A DNA stretch of 64,000 bases, from NCBI GenBank assembly GCA_015680685.1, contig MNCI01011534.1, positions 331,952-395,951 on the forward strand, in the 5' to 3' direction. A program made the position numbers and the translations under genes. Below the pieces are notes generated by a model, which ran no database searches, was not told where the DNA came from, and saw only the letters and a list, made by a program, of their open reading frames with translations. Within the stretch, counting starts at the first letter, position 1. Every line of letters begins with the position of its first letter. The stretch comes from Gnetum montanum. Lineage: Eukaryota > Streptophyta > Gnetopsida > Gnetales > Gnetaceae. This document shows, piece after piece, positions 23,041-35,789 of this stretch.

Positions 23041-23689
23041 ATGTGACAAGTTAATCAAAAAATATTATCCATCCAACTCCTGCAAATGGGTTATGTGCAT
23101 AATATGTAATTATTTTGTTAATGGACTATTTAAAATCAATCATCTCATGGGGGATTTGGTGAATCAGGCTGCTTGACTTGGTTGGCAAGTGATGGCTTGC
23201 CACAACGTGTGCCTTGAACACTCAAGCTGTGATTAGGGCACCATGATGCCATTTCTATGTTATGATAATATCTGTTCACCAAGGTGTGCGATTTTTAATG
23301 GTAGCCTATCAAGTGGGCATTTAGTAGTTTAAGTTATGTCAATCTAATTATCAAGGTGCTTGTATGACAACCATGGGGTGTTAGTTACTTTTTTATGGCT
23401 TTCTTGGTTGGCTATGTACTTTTCACTTGAATAGTTTCATATTTTAAGCAACTTTTAGTTAAAAAAAAATTGTAAACATCAATTGACAGAAAAAATAGAC
23501 TTTGTGCAACAACATGAAACTTTATTACACAAATTACGTGAGGTATGAATTATTATTTAATACTTTTATTTAATTCATACTTTACTAAATATGACTCAAA
23601 AGACTTTTGATTTAAAACTTATTTCATGAGAAATGTAAAGCATAAGAATAAAGAATATAATATATGATGTGATGAAAGGTATCCATCTT

Positions 23690-25095
23690 TGAACATAATA
23701 CCATAATCTTTGTCAAAATTCAAATGTTTTTTTTATAAAGTCTAGTCATTTTAATAAAAAGAGAGATGAACACCCAAATCAACAAGTACAACAATATCAT
23801 CATGGAAGGTAGTAGATCCTCCAATAAAATAGATGAACACTGAGATTAATCAAAAAGCCCCAAGCATTCCTATAGGGCATCAAAACCCAAAACTAAAAAA
23901 TAGTCATTTCCAACATCATAAAGTTCATTTAAAATAAGGGTATGCATGGTCCAAAAAATAGAAAAGACACAATTTATGAGCATCAGATTATGAGTGATAG
24001 GAGTTAGTACAAATGATCCCTAAAAATATCAAAGGATTTTTTTGCCAAGGCTTTTGTAAATCTATCAACCTTTTGGAACTTTGTAGATATGTGTTGAATA
24101 GCTAACCCCATTTTATTAGGAAAAAGCTAGGATGATGATGATAATGCAAATATATATTGAATATCTACCTATTTCTTTAAAAATGTTGGATTTTTAATAC
24201 TTACTCTTTTCAAGATATATTGGATTTTTAGACTACCTTAATAAATGTTTGGTTGTTACAATAGATAATGATACGTTTAGGTATAGCTATACCAATTTCT
24301 ATGAATAATTAATTAATTCATGTAGCATTTGAGACTATTATCCATAAGGCTTAATCCATAAGGGTTGATTCACCACTTCCATAGATTATAACAATATCAC
24401 TTCTTATTTACTACTATGTCAAATTATAGCATCACCACATAGTTACATATAGAATTCAAAATTAGCTTTAACAATTTAATTTTCATCATGTTAGGGATCC
24501 TAAGGTGCTTGGTTTTTTATATTTTACCTTAATTTTAATTTTTGGGATATCAAAAAATTATAAAATTTTATGTGTTAACCATTCCCCACAACAAGATTGT
24601 AACTCTAGGTGCCCAATAGTTGTTGAACAAGTTCAATTAGATTTTGTATGATTTTAAGAGTTTGTGCAAAAATCCATGTCAAGACATATGTGCTAGTGTA
24701 GTGTATGAAATTTGGATTTTTTTTATAGTTTTATGTTTTTCACATTTTTAGTACCTTTTCCATTATGAATGTCTTTTCATTTAATCTAATGTAATGTTTA
24801 TCATGGTGTAGGTATGGTGTCATGCAATTGCAAAGATTCATTCCATGCCATCCACTCAAAAGTATGCATTTGCAATATATAGTTAAACCATTTCACTTGT
24901 CCCCCAAAATTTCATTAATAAGATGTCCTTGACATAGAGGTAATGTGATCCTTATCATACTAACAACTTTTAATGAACTTCCATGATTACCAGAACTAAA
25001 TGAAAGGAGGAAGAACCAAGAATGAATAGAAAGGGGTATGGCATGAAGTAGAATTATTAACTTCCCAAGACACCATCTTGAGACCAATTGTTTTG
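23690..25095 (-). pseudogene. Ty1/copia pol fragment (RNase H end), inserted in repeat R
   Basis: This block is absent from R copy 1. On the minus strand, about 24480-24000 shows the degenerate order of a copia RNase H: an SK.EVILL.SMEV region, then SKNPIYLEKSKY (normally a His-X-Arg/Ser-Lys-His segment), then an ALAKK-like TK-ALPK region. Each is separated by stops and shifts. Flanking parts (25087-24893 and 23950-23690) have no recognisable domain. No clean TSD is visible, since about 20 bases of R are replaced. Confidence 0.5.
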
Positions 25096-25876
25096 ATACA
25101 TGATTGCATGGACTAATCCACTAATAATAATAATGTAAAAAAGGGAAATAATCTAGAAAAAAACTCCCTTATCATGTCACAACAAATGTATATAACACAT
25201 ATCTAAAGGTAGGCCTCTATCAAGGTAAATAATTAATTAATTAACATACTTAAAATAACATTGATGTATCACTAGAAAGACATGTAACCCATGCCTAAAG
25301 TTAGTTCACTAATGAGGAAATTTCCTTGGAACTAACTCTAACATGTGATTAGATAGGTATGTGACCCATGTCTAAAGGTACTTCTCTTATGGATTTAGCA
25401 TTGGTCAAATAGTTGGATAGGCATGTAATCCATGTTAATTATGTAACCCATGGGAGCTTTCATTTCCTTTGTGAAGCTTAAATAAGTTTGTGCTTGTTGT
25501 TGTTGTATTTATTATTAAGGACATGTCTTAGTACCTTGGGCATGCTACAGCCCCTATGTTGTGTGTTTGTAGTTTTAAAAATTGAAGGAAACATTGGAAG
25601 AGAAGAGAAAAGTAGGACAACCATATATGTAGGAAAATGGAATAATTCTCCAAATTAAAAATTATGGTAGGTGTGATAGATGGATGAGAGCCATCCATGT
25701 GAGGAGGCACATGGGCTAATTCTCCAGATTAAAAATTATGGTAGGTGTGGTAGATGGATGAAAGCTAACCATCCATCTTAACTTAGTGGCTTTAATGACT
25801 CTTTTATGTCTCATCCCTTAATTAAAAATTACATAAATTACTTGTCCTCTATACCACTAATAATGCATCCAACTCC

Positions 25877-25884
25877 TATATAAG
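25877..25884 (+). promoter_or_regulatory. TATA box in repeat R copy 2
   Basis: TATATAAG followed by GAGGCC and a T-rich stretch, the usual setting of an LTR or gene promoter. No downstream ORF is visible within 1 kb. Confidence 0.4.
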
Positions 25885-26670
25885 GAGGCCTGTGGAAGCT
25901 TCATTGGGAAGAGAAATGTTCTTTGTCAAGGATTATTCTTAGTTTTGAGTGTTTCATTTATTCTCTAATTTTGGTTTCTATTTCTATTTTTTTTTCATTA
26001 TTATTTAAAGTTCTTTATGTTTCATGTTTCTTATCATTCATAGTAGTAATCCCTTCATTGTAAGTTTATGTTGTTTTCCCAACTTGTCAAAATCCTAAAA
26101 AGTGTCATCAATAAATCTATCATATCTCCCTCATTACTACATATTTTTGAGTGATTCTTATTCCATTTGAAAGTTAAAATCTATGTTGTTATTTTTTTAA
26201 AATTTTATTCAAATAGTATTTGTATTGATGGAGATATCAAATCTACAATCTTTGCATTTTGTTTTTGTTCAAACTCAAGATAGGAAAAGTGATTCTCTGT
26301 AATTTACAAATAACTCTATCATTGATTATAAATTTTGGTTGAAAGCCAACATATTTATCTACTTCCAGCTAAACTTTCAGCCCAAGATCATTTTTGGTGA
26401 CAAAGATATAGACTAATGAATTTGCATAACCAGATTTAATGCATTTTTAGATAGTCACAAAAGAGTAGCCTTCAGATCAGAATTTTCTATTACCTTTTTG
26501 TATATTTCTTGATTTTATATTGTAGAAAATGTTTAGATGATTCCAAAAATATATAGATTCAAGGATAAATCCTAATATTCTAGGAGATATAAGCATTTTG
26601 TCTATTGTTGTTCAAGCTTGTAACTTCAGAATTTGTAGGAGGTTGATTAAGGGATTCTCTTTTTCTCATC

Positions 26671-27959
26671 TTTCGTAGGATTGATACCTAAGTATATAAG
26701 CTATACATCTTCTAGATCCTTGGAAGGCTTCCTCAAGAGCCAAAAATTCATGTCTAAAGATTCATTGTTAACTGATGATCAAAAGACATGTTAAGTATGT
26801 AGTGAAAGGTACTGAATGAGGATGGCATCTTCAAATTGAAAAGTAAACCTCTAAACTTCAAATTCTTCTTCATGAAAAGCTAGGAATAGGTTTGTAATAG
26901 TTTTTGGTTAGGTCATGAGTGATCTAAGAGTGTGAAGTTATTTCCCTAATAAAAATCTAATGCAAAAGCTTTTAACATGAGTCGCATCAAGGTCTAACAA
27001 GCACCACGAGATGAGCATGAGATTATTGTTAATGTGAAAGGGTCACAAGTTGTTAAAAAATTTACTCCAAAAACTAGCATTAGGGGGGCATAACTACATA
27101 ATAGGTCATAGTGAAGTTTTAGTGACTCCTAAGACTTTTAAAACAAAGCATGAGTGGGACGTGAACTCCCAAAAGTGTTATGCTTATGAGGCACATTATT
27201 GGAAGAGAGAAAAATACAAGTTCTCCATGCTCAAAACTTCTAATTTGAAGCCTTATTTATTTTCATCATTGTTTGCAAGATTTAAAAAATCTTCTAGAAT
27301 AATTCCATTATAGATTGTAATTACAATAATGTGAGATTCATACACTAATTTTAAAAATGAAACCTTTGTAAACTAAGAATAATTAAATTGAGAAACACTA
27401 AGAGACCATTAAGTTAAGTGGCATCAAGAATGTGATACTATGAATGCAAAAAATATGATAAATAATTATGAAAATGCAAGAAATATGTGAGACATTAAGA
27501 AAATTAAGTTATCTTTAAATGAGAGACAATTGAGAAGGAAAAGAGAGAGTGAAGCTAAGAGAGCTTACATAAAAATTGGAAAATGGAAAATTCTATTAGT
27601 TATAAGATGTGTTCTTACTCTTGAAGTACAATAGAGGATAGAGCCCAAATTTATAGTTGAAGATGAAAGTAGAGACTTAATGAGCACATTTTCACCCTTC
27701 ATGGTGCCTCATGAATGGGCACATCTCATACTTCTTCTCACTTCTTAACTGACATCAATGCCATAGACCAGTACTCAACCAATTACTATTCACATGTTTT
27801 CATCATAATGACTACTACTTCCTACCACTACTTTCATCTCCTAGCATAGGATAAATAATAATTATAGATGCACATTATTTTTATGGGTATGAAGATAGAG
27901 CTCAACTAAGGGGTTAAGATTAAGATAGAAATACGGATCAATGACAAGATACAATATAC
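26671..27959. other. AT-rich stretch without recognisable gene
   Basis: The first 105 bases repeat 17369-17475. The rest shows no coding homology; the open frame at 27050-27313 is short and has no recognisable domain. It ends where gag A3 begins. Confidence 0.45.
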
Positions 27960-28690
27960 CAAATGGAGGACAGATGAGATTATCATAATTAGACAAACAA
28001 AAATAGAAATCATGATCATGACATGTATGATGATGATGAATCCTTATTGGCTACTAGAAGCATGATACAGATCAAGGAGATAGTTAGAATAACCCACAAG
28101 CATCAAAGGTAAAGTTGTGTCAAACAACTTAAAATGAATAACATTTTAAAATTTAAGGGAGGCTACAATTCTAATCCACAACATCATTTACAAGTCTTCC
28201 ATGATGCTTGTGCCTTGCAAACTATCAAATGTAAGTGGAAAAATCTTAAGCTCTTTCCTAGGATGCTAATAGAAAAATTTGAAAGTTGGTATACATCATT
28301 GGAACTAGATTCAATCCACTAGTGATTCATAATACTTAAGCTCTATAATGAGAAATACCAAACCTATTCAAGAGTGTCTAATATAAGAAGACAAATCCAA
28401 GGGTGGAAGTAAGAGAACCACAAATCCCTTGATGTAGTTGTGGCAAAAATAATATTCTCCACTACATAGATGTCTAAGTCATAGATTTTCTTAAAAAGAG
28501 TAGCTTCATCAAATCATAGATGGGCTTCATAACAAAATGAGGAAGATCCTTAGGATCTATGCCTAGGAAAGATTAATAGATTAAGAGCCCATTAGATATA
28601 AAGGCTAATTAAATATGTGGAAAAAGAAGAAGAAGTGCTATGTAAAAGGAAGAGTGTGGATGAATATAACTGGGGTCTGACTCTTCATAA
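27960..28690 (+). pseudogene. gag: Gag remnant A3 (plus strand)
   Basis: Same gag family as A1, M and P. Landmarks in order: ESLLATRSMIQIKEIVRI (about 28038), FKGGYNSNPQHHLQVFHDAC (about 28150) and LKLFPRMLIEKFESWY (to about 28300). Then come shifted pieces around 28380-28560 equivalent to the RRQIQGWK and IIDGLHNKMRKIL segments, and an EEEVLCKRKSVDEYN-like end (about 28630-28670). Stops and frameshifts break it. No LTR is seen on its left within the window. Confidence 0.65.
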
Positions 28691-28699
28691 GAAGAAGGT

Positions 28700-29314
28700 C
28701 TATATTTATGCCAATTAAGTGCTCCAACTAGACTAGTGATTACAATACAACCTTCTTCCTCATTCAAGCTTGTAACTAAATAGTTTACCACTAAAGCTAC
28801 CCTTCCTTTTTGTTTGAAGTCTCTTTTCTTTTTTTTTCCTTGCCTTTGATAAGGGCTTGCTTAGTTCTCTCCTCTAATTGGAGCTATTGTAAAATTCTAA
28901 TCTATTGAATCCTACATTTTTTCTACCTTTTCTACAATATCGATTATAGATTTCTAAATAAGTAGTATTTTCTTTTGTATTGCCTCCTCTAAGGTTTCCT
29001 CCTCTTGTTGATTACACATCTGTACATCTCTCTTTTGAATAAATGGATCTTTGTTGTACTCAGTTGATTTTCTCTTCTTTAACTCACCTTCTTCCTTTGT
29101 CACTTGGTCAATAAGTCTCTAAATTTGATGGATAGTCATTTTAGATAATTTTCCTTAGGCATAAACCCCAAGGGTTTCCATAGTTTTGTTGCATAGCCCA
29201 TTAACAATGTGCCTAAGTTGCTCCTTTTGGGAAAATTTGTGGCCTAGGCACCTATGTAGAAGTGAATATTATCTACTCATTACTACATCAAGGGATTCAT
29301 GGATCCCTTGATTC
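28700..29314 (-). pseudogene. gag: A2 gag, C-terminal part (other half at 62188-63435)
   Basis: Read leftward from 29314: NPLDVVM, YSLLHRCLGHKFSQKEQLRH, IVNGLCNKTMETLGVYA, then IDQVTKEEGELKKRKSTEYN (about 29100), then an acidic tail near 29030-28900. It stops against gag A3, which points the other way. The gag codons immediately upstream are at 62188 and beyond, because element X inserted here (TSD GATTC, 29310-29314). Confidence 0.7.
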
Positions 29315-30033
29315 TATAACGCATGAAAATCTTGATTTCTAGAAAACCAAAAATTCTAGCAAAACAACTTTAACCTTGGATCCTAAGGGCTTCTGAAAAA
29401 CAAGATTTGAGTTGCCCTGGATGGTCTAATACATCACCCAGGACTTAGAAAATGTGAACGAGGGTAGAAAAATAAAAATGTAATGCAAATCTAAGAAAAT
29501 AAATGCATAGAAATATAGAAAATAAATTCAACTTCCATAAAAAAAACTAAACTTTAAACTTTATTATAAAATAAAGGGGGTTCCATAAATGTGTACAAGG
29601 GATGCTTGGGGATGCCAGGGGGGTTCATTTTGATGGATGCTTGGAATCCATTGAAGAAGGCAGCCTTGGATGCCATAGTTAGCTCCACAATCTAAATGCT
29701 TCACAACTCTTGTAAATGTGAAAATTTGCTACAGTGGTGCAGGGGGTGAGATGTATGATGGTTTTGGGCTGCAAACAAGAGTCACACTAGGAGCCTTAAA
29801 GCCTAAGTTATTTAGCATTGTTATAAGATCACACAATCTTAGGGAGGTAAAAAGGGTTTACAATGGTTATGGGTATGGGTTCCATACTAAAAATTTCTCC
29901 AAAAGCTTTTTTGTTTGCAAGTGGTAAAATTCTTAAAAATGTGGAACCCTTTCATGGTGCACAAGTTTGGGTTATGTAGGTTTTTATGGCTATGAATTTT
30001 GCTGTAAGTTTTTTGCCTAATTGCTGACAAATT
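29315..30033 (-). repeat. X 3' (left) LTR, first segment
   Basis: Matches 60842-61590 of the right LTR (GACTTAGAAAATGTGAAC, TTAAACTTTATTATAAAATA, CAAACAAGAG(T/C)CACACT, CACAATCTTAGGGAGGTAAA). The LTR resumes at 31666-31702 and 47545-48206. Confidence 0.8.
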
Positions 30034-31665
30034 TGAAACACCACAAAAATTTGTATGTTATAGCTAATTCCCATCATGCAACTTTCACCCCATGAAACCT
30101 GAGGAAAAACTTCATTGTAAATGTGAATATTGTAACCCATGGAGGGTAGTCTCACATATTCCATACATTTGGGGCTGAAAAATGCCTCATAAGTGGTCAA
30201 AGCCTCATTTCCTAAGTGAAAAAAGTCACCTAGTGTCTATATTTGGGCTTNNNNNNNNNNNNNNNNNNNNNNNNNNNGGCACAAAATACTTTTTGGAATG
30301 TCAAAAATGGAAATTTGATGGGTCTTATAGGGTGTATGCATTTTTCTACACTGGAAACATTTGCAGGAGGGTAAATCTCACCTATCCCTAGCATGGAGAG
30401 GTGGAGGGTTTTTCCTTAGCTTGAAAACTTTCCCCCTAGTTTGGAGACTACATGCTCAGCTTGGAAACCTTTCCCCCTCAATGTGAATGTTTTCCCTCCA
30501 GTGTGGAGGCTCCACCCCCACTATGGAAATTGTATCCCTCTAGCTTGGAAGACACAATAGCTAGATTTCATCACTCCATGCACTCCAATGTTGACTAACC
30601 ACTTTAGCAAGGATGGTGAAAGGCTTAGCGTGGAAGATTCATCTGCAGCATAGAAGGTGTGCCCCCATTACTATTTATAGTAAATGAAGTGGCCATGGGG
30701 GAGGCACTTACTATATATGATAACCCCCCACATTTGGATATCCATATCACTTGAACAAGGAAAAAATTTGCAGCAATTTGGTAGCCAATTTGCAGCCATT
30801 ATGTAGCCAAATTACAACCATATTACAGCACCATTCATGGCCCAAAATTTATAAAAACTAGCCTCAAACACTATTTATAGGTTTAGTAATTTTTTGACAC
30901 AATTCAATATTTTTTCTCAATGTTCCACACTTTTTGCAATTCAGAAACTCTTGGCATACAAACACTTTTGCAATCCTATACTATTCGCATTAGTTACACA
31001 ATTAAGCAATTTGTTCATGATCTTACACTTGGGCATTCTCAAGCACTTAAGAGTTCTTACAAGTTGCCACACTTGTATTCCCATGAACACAGCATGGAAA
31101 CCCTATGCCCTTGTAACCCCCTTTGGGATTTGGAAATTTTCAAGCTCCATAATGCACTCTTAGGATTCCCAACTCCCAATGTCGAGCACTTGAGTAGCTT
31201 AGATACTTCACACTTCTCAACTCCCCACCATAGCCAATGTTGCAGATCTAGAGTAGTAGCATAGAAGGTTTAATAGCATCGGGAGTGGTAGGACATTTAA
31301 CTCATGGAGTTAACTACATCAACTTCAACAGACCTTGAACCCCCTATTGCCCACTCAGGCACTATTTGTACACATTTCTCTAACTTATTCTTTATTCTTT
31401 CCTAATAAGGTTTTAAGTTTTGGGTTTTGTGTGCAAAATATATTTGTTTATTTTCTATGCATTATTTAGATTTGTTATCAGTTTCAACGTTTTATTTTTC
31501 TTATTATCCCATTTTTCATTTTGTAAGTCCTTCGTTAATCTGCTAGACCAACTAGGGTGCCTCAAATTCCATTTTTTTGGAGGCCCTAGGGATTCACAAG
31601 TTGAGGAATACTATGCATTGGATCCATTAGGTCTTTCCAATGAATCAATTTTTCTCATTGCAACA
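30034..31665 (+). mobile_element. Inverted X-family solo LTR inside the X left LTR
   Basis: It starts TGAAACACCACAAAAAT, the reverse complement of the X LTR right end (48206 or 62182 read leftward), and ends CATTGCAACA. It carries the X landmarks ATGCCTCATAAGTGGTCAAA and CATTTTGTAAGTCC...GCCTCAAATTCC in plus orientation. It is flanked by AAATT (30029-30033) and AGATT (31666-31670), a 5-bp TSD with one transition. There is no internal domain, so it is a solo LTR. It contains a 27-base gap (30251-30277) and an extra CTAGCTTGGAAA-like repetitive stretch around 30400-30560. Confidence 0.7.
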
Positions 31666-32318
31666 AGATTTGTTATTGTGTGCAACTATTATAGGTGTCT
31701 ATTGATGAAACATGTTTCTTTGTTTGCTTCAACATTGAAGCCTCGATGTCAGCTATTCGATGTTAGGGTCTTGATGCGATGTTAGGTATCTGATGTTGGG
31801 GGGGGGGGGGGGTATATGCTAGCCTATAAATATAGCGCAAGGGCTTCCAATTTGGCATTAGTTTTTGTAGTTTCTAGTCAAAGTAGTAAAGTTCTTATAG
31901 TTTATTTTTCCTAAAGTTAGAATATTTTCTAAGTGCCTATAGAAGGAGTCTAAGTGTGTATGGTTCTTTATTCAAACACTGATATACCTGAGTGTAGTAA
32001 TGTGAAAAGAATAAAAATGAACTCTTTTGACAATCCTTGAAACACTAAGAATAGATTAATGTTTTTTTAATGAACTTTACTTTATTACATTTCAATTGAG
32101 CAATTACTTTTCAATAGTTAATGAACACAAGCACGATCACTTCGAGCATACATATAGTACTTGGTAACCCAGCAATGCTTAATGTTTGGTAGCCCAGCAA
32201 CACTATATGTGTTCAGGATGTGTCTAGGAAAGTGGGGCAGTTACTTGTGTTAGGCTAGCTAGGTAGTAGATGAATTAGATCTTTAATTACTTTACCTTTC
32301 ATTCTTGTTGTAGGTGAT

Positions 32319-32662
32319 TGATAAATCGTGTTTTTCATATGCTCCAATATCAGGGTAGTCACAATATCAGGTACATGATATCAGGTATGCGATATCGTGG
32401 CCCAAGATGTGATATTGTACATTTGATATCACAGGGTTACTTTTGGGTCTATAAATACTATGCCCATGCACATAATTGAGGGTACGTTTTAGCAAATCAA
32501 GTAGCGAAACTCTTGTGGTTTTTTCATTGAAAGTTAGAATATTTTCCATGTGCCCGTAGCAGGAGGTCTAAGTATTAATGGATCTTTATTCAAGCATTGA
32601 TGTACCTAAGCATACCATTGTTTTGGCAATAAAGATGAGCTCTTTGATTCATCCTTGCAGCA
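32319..32662 (+). repeat. P 5' LTR, first segment
   Basis: TGATAAATCGTGTTTTTCAT start, GATATC array (32355-32445), TATA at 32449 and polyadenylation signal AATAAAGATG near 32624. It is collinear with 46389-46733. Element M interrupts it at 32662/38937. Confidence 0.85.
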
Positions 32663-33580
32663 TGATGAGTGGCTAGCTACCCCTACACTCAACCATACAA
32701 ATATGAGCATTCATGCATGATCCGATTGAACTCCGTAGACAAGCTAGTTTTGGTATCTAGATAGTTACTTGTTGATCATAGTTCACTATCTTGCCACCTA
32801 GACTAGTATTTGCTTTGTCATGTATGGTTTAGTCTAGAGTGAGGTGTATGATGTTGTCCTAAGCTAGTGCTACTCCTAGAGGCAATGGAAATAACTTTGA
32901 TTAACCTTAGAGGGAAAGGGTGAAGAGAGTCTAAGCTAGCCTAAGTATGATGAGCATCCATCCTTAATCATCCATACATATCTTGGACCTTGTGTACTAC
33001 CACTGGGATTACCAAGAACATGTCATAGGTATGCTATTGGGATACCAAGTAGTCACACTTAAATACTTGTGATTAAGTCATACTCATTTCGCATTTGCCA
33101 ACAGGGGTAGGAGATGAGGATAGAGAAATATTAATTACGAAAGCAATAAATAACAATTAAAATTTAGTGAATGTTGCAATGATGAAGTAATCTTGATATT
33201 TATTGCTGGTCATGTGCATGTCCAAGTACGTCACACTCAAATAAAGGTTTCGTACAATTACAATCATCACACTGTGGGCATGCACTAGGGAAAAAGGGTT
33301 GAGAGGAGAAAACTAACAAAAAGATCCTGCTCTAATACTAACTAACTATTACTTTCTGATGTGCCCCATTGTGTATTTATAGGCTCATAGAGGAACCACG
33401 ATATTATGTATCCGATATCATTAGCTAGGATGCGATATTAGGTACCTAATATTGAGGGTCCGATATCAAGGGTTTGATATTGGGACTCATAAGATATCAG
33501 GGGTTCGATAACAAGGGTTTGATATTAGCACATGATCATCAAGGGTATGATATCAGCACCTGACAAACCATGATTTATCA
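32663..33580 (-). repeat. M 3' LTR
   Basis: Collinear with 37973-38936 and with A1 9416-10241. The GATATC array near 33400-33560 includes GGTACC-centred palindromes in place of the CGCGTACGCG core. Confidence 0.85.
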
Positions 33581-33595
33581 TACACCCACTACTAA

Positions 33596-34200
33596 ATAAC
33601 AACTCATCCTCAAGTCAAAGAAAGTGAGGAACAAGCTCAATTGATTACATAGTGGATAGGTATGGGATTATTGACTAATTAAAAATTTATTCATGCTACA
33701 GTGGAGAATTGAATATGATAAAATTGGGACAGAGACATAAAATTATAGAATTTATTGGAACTCATGTGGCTCCTAGTGGCAGTGGTTCCTCCATGGGTCT
33801 CTTCCCCTTGTTTTGTGCTCCAGGCTTTGAGATTGATATCGTTGAAGAAGCACCTAACGTTTCTCCTCTTCTATCCAAGGATTATGAGCTATCCATGCTA
33901 ATGTTCCAATGTTTGATGGAGTTGACACTTTCCATGGACACGACAGCTATGGGAACACTTGATTGGCCTTGACATGCCATGCTGCAAATAGCCTTCATTC
34001 CTCTTCATAGGCTTGGGCCCTGACCTCTCCACATTTTGCTTTGCCAAATTGTGTAGTGACAGGAGGCCCCTGATGGATGCTAAATGATTATGCCTCCTAA
34101 TCTACATGTTCTACATGAGGTTCTTGGTCTTTGCCTTTCCTTGGGCATTCAGTTGCACCTTGAGAAGGTCCTCCTTGTTGTTCTCTTTTAGGGGCCATCT
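33596..34200 (-). pseudogene. M remnant of the extra ORF (internal deletion)
   Basis: 34200-34050 matches the beginning of the A1 extra ORF (ATG at about 34199, then an MAPKREQQGGPSQG-like start). 34050-33720 matches its end (PSNIG..., GAQNKGKRPMEEP). About 2.4 kb of the A1 ORF, including the coiled-coil part, is missing at the junction near 34050. No function can remain. Confidence 0.6.
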
Positions 34201-35789
34201 ATAATCGCACAAAGATCAATTGTTAGTAAGGTTACTGAGAGAAGTTCAATTATTTCATACCTTACTCATTACCTTTAATAAATGTTGAATTCTTTTCTTA
34301 GTGTGATTTTAGAGTTAGAAATTTTTTTCAAGGAAGTTTCCCTAAAAATTTAATGTCGGACATGATTTGTTTAGGTGACACATAAAACGACATGTCATGG
34401 TTTTGAGGAACATTTGATAAAATGATGACAAAGGAAAGAATAGATTTGGTAATAAAGTACTCGGAGGGTATAAAATGATGTGTTGGTGTGCAACAAGTAC
34501 TACAAAAGTCACACAAGTGGGTCCTCCCCAAAGTAGGTTCCAACCTATAATTCCCTTGCATAACCACACCTTAAAATTCCTGTAGGCACTAGAAGGGTTA
34601 AATGTAATCTACACTAATGCAACAAAACACACACATGTTGATACTACCGTGATGAGGTATGCATTCAATGCTACACAAGATACTAGTCACATATACATGA
34701 ACAACAAGATGAGACAAATTATAGAAGGGATTGCAGAAATTGTGACATGAGATAGTTGACCCAAGGCACAATGAATCCTGAGTGTAGGGCATGATTAATG
34801 TGTCATTAGCCCGTTGCTCCAAACTCAAGACCAAGTTCATTCCTTTGATTAGTGACATCACATTGCTTCATCCAATGATGGACAACCATAGAGCACCATG
34901 ATAGCAAGGTGTATGATCACTTGGCATTTTGTTCAAGGGAGGAGTGATTCGAAATTGCTTTGCAGCACTTTGATCTTGATCTTTTCTTTTTTTTTCTTTT
35001 TGTGTGGCCCCTTTGGCACACTCTTCTTGCTTTTCTTTTTCTTTTTCTTTTTGATGCATAATCCAAAGAAGCTGCCTACCTTCAGGCATGGGTGCATGTT
35101 TTTCTAGTGGGACCCCCTAGAATAGCATTAGGTGTTTTTGTTTTGGTTTGTTTTTTTATTGAGTGCCTTTATTACTCTTACTCCCATTTTTGTTAAATCT
35201 ACAAGGATCTTAGTACACCCAGGCTACATGGTAACACCTACAGATGTCACCAAATAGAATCGACAAATTCCCTTGATGTCACACCCTGGTCATTCCCTCT
35301 TGGCCCATCCTTCTTCACTCTGGGTATAATGAGCAAAAAATTACTTTAAGTTTTAATGTTGTTAAGAATATCATCATACCCAGAGTAGAACCTCTTATTA
35401 ATAGAATGGTTGAGTGGATGTGATGGGCTTGCTGTCCAACTAATTAGTCACTTGAGACTTGATAGCATAGAACAACACCTCAACCAACGAGTCACATGAG
35501 TGTTTTATTCATAGATGAGATTACTCATAAAAAGATAAAAAGACAAAAAAATAAATAAAAAGGTAAAACAATGAATAAAAAGATAAAACAAAAAATTGAA
35601 AGATGAAAAACTGGAAAACAAAAAATTGTAAAATTAAAGAAAAGGAAAAATATTTATTAATTCTTCTTGTTAGAATGAAGGATATACCTCATAACTAAAC
35701 TTTTGATCATAGCGAGAATTAATAAATGGAAGGGTTTGATCCATGCATTTTGAAAATATTAGGACCTATTCATATCCAAACCATTGGGT
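34201..35789 (-). other. M spacer between gag and extra ORF
   Basis: Collinear with A1 13263-15376 but about 0.5 kb shorter, lacking the poly-G and GATATC block. No coding potential is seen; short open frames here are T- or A-rich and conserved in neither copy. Confidence 0.5.

Larger units (their letters stand above)
23043..26670. repeat. Repeat R, copy 2 (longer), with an insertion
   Basis: 23043-23690 and 25095-25680 match 8251-9410. Beyond 25680 the copy continues with a local duplication (CTCCA(A/G)ATTAAAAATTATGGTAGGTGTG at about 25648 and 25718) and a TATA box TATATAAG at 25877-25884. About 750 bases of T-rich sequence without genes follow, to about 26670. The TATA box and length suggest an LTR of another element, but its ends are not proven. 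Confidence 0.6.

Noticed and set aside
35521-35640. A-rich array (AAAAGATAAAAAGA) in M as a satellite
   Set aside because: Ordinary low-complexity sequence, also present in A1 at about 15160-15240, so part of the element spacer.
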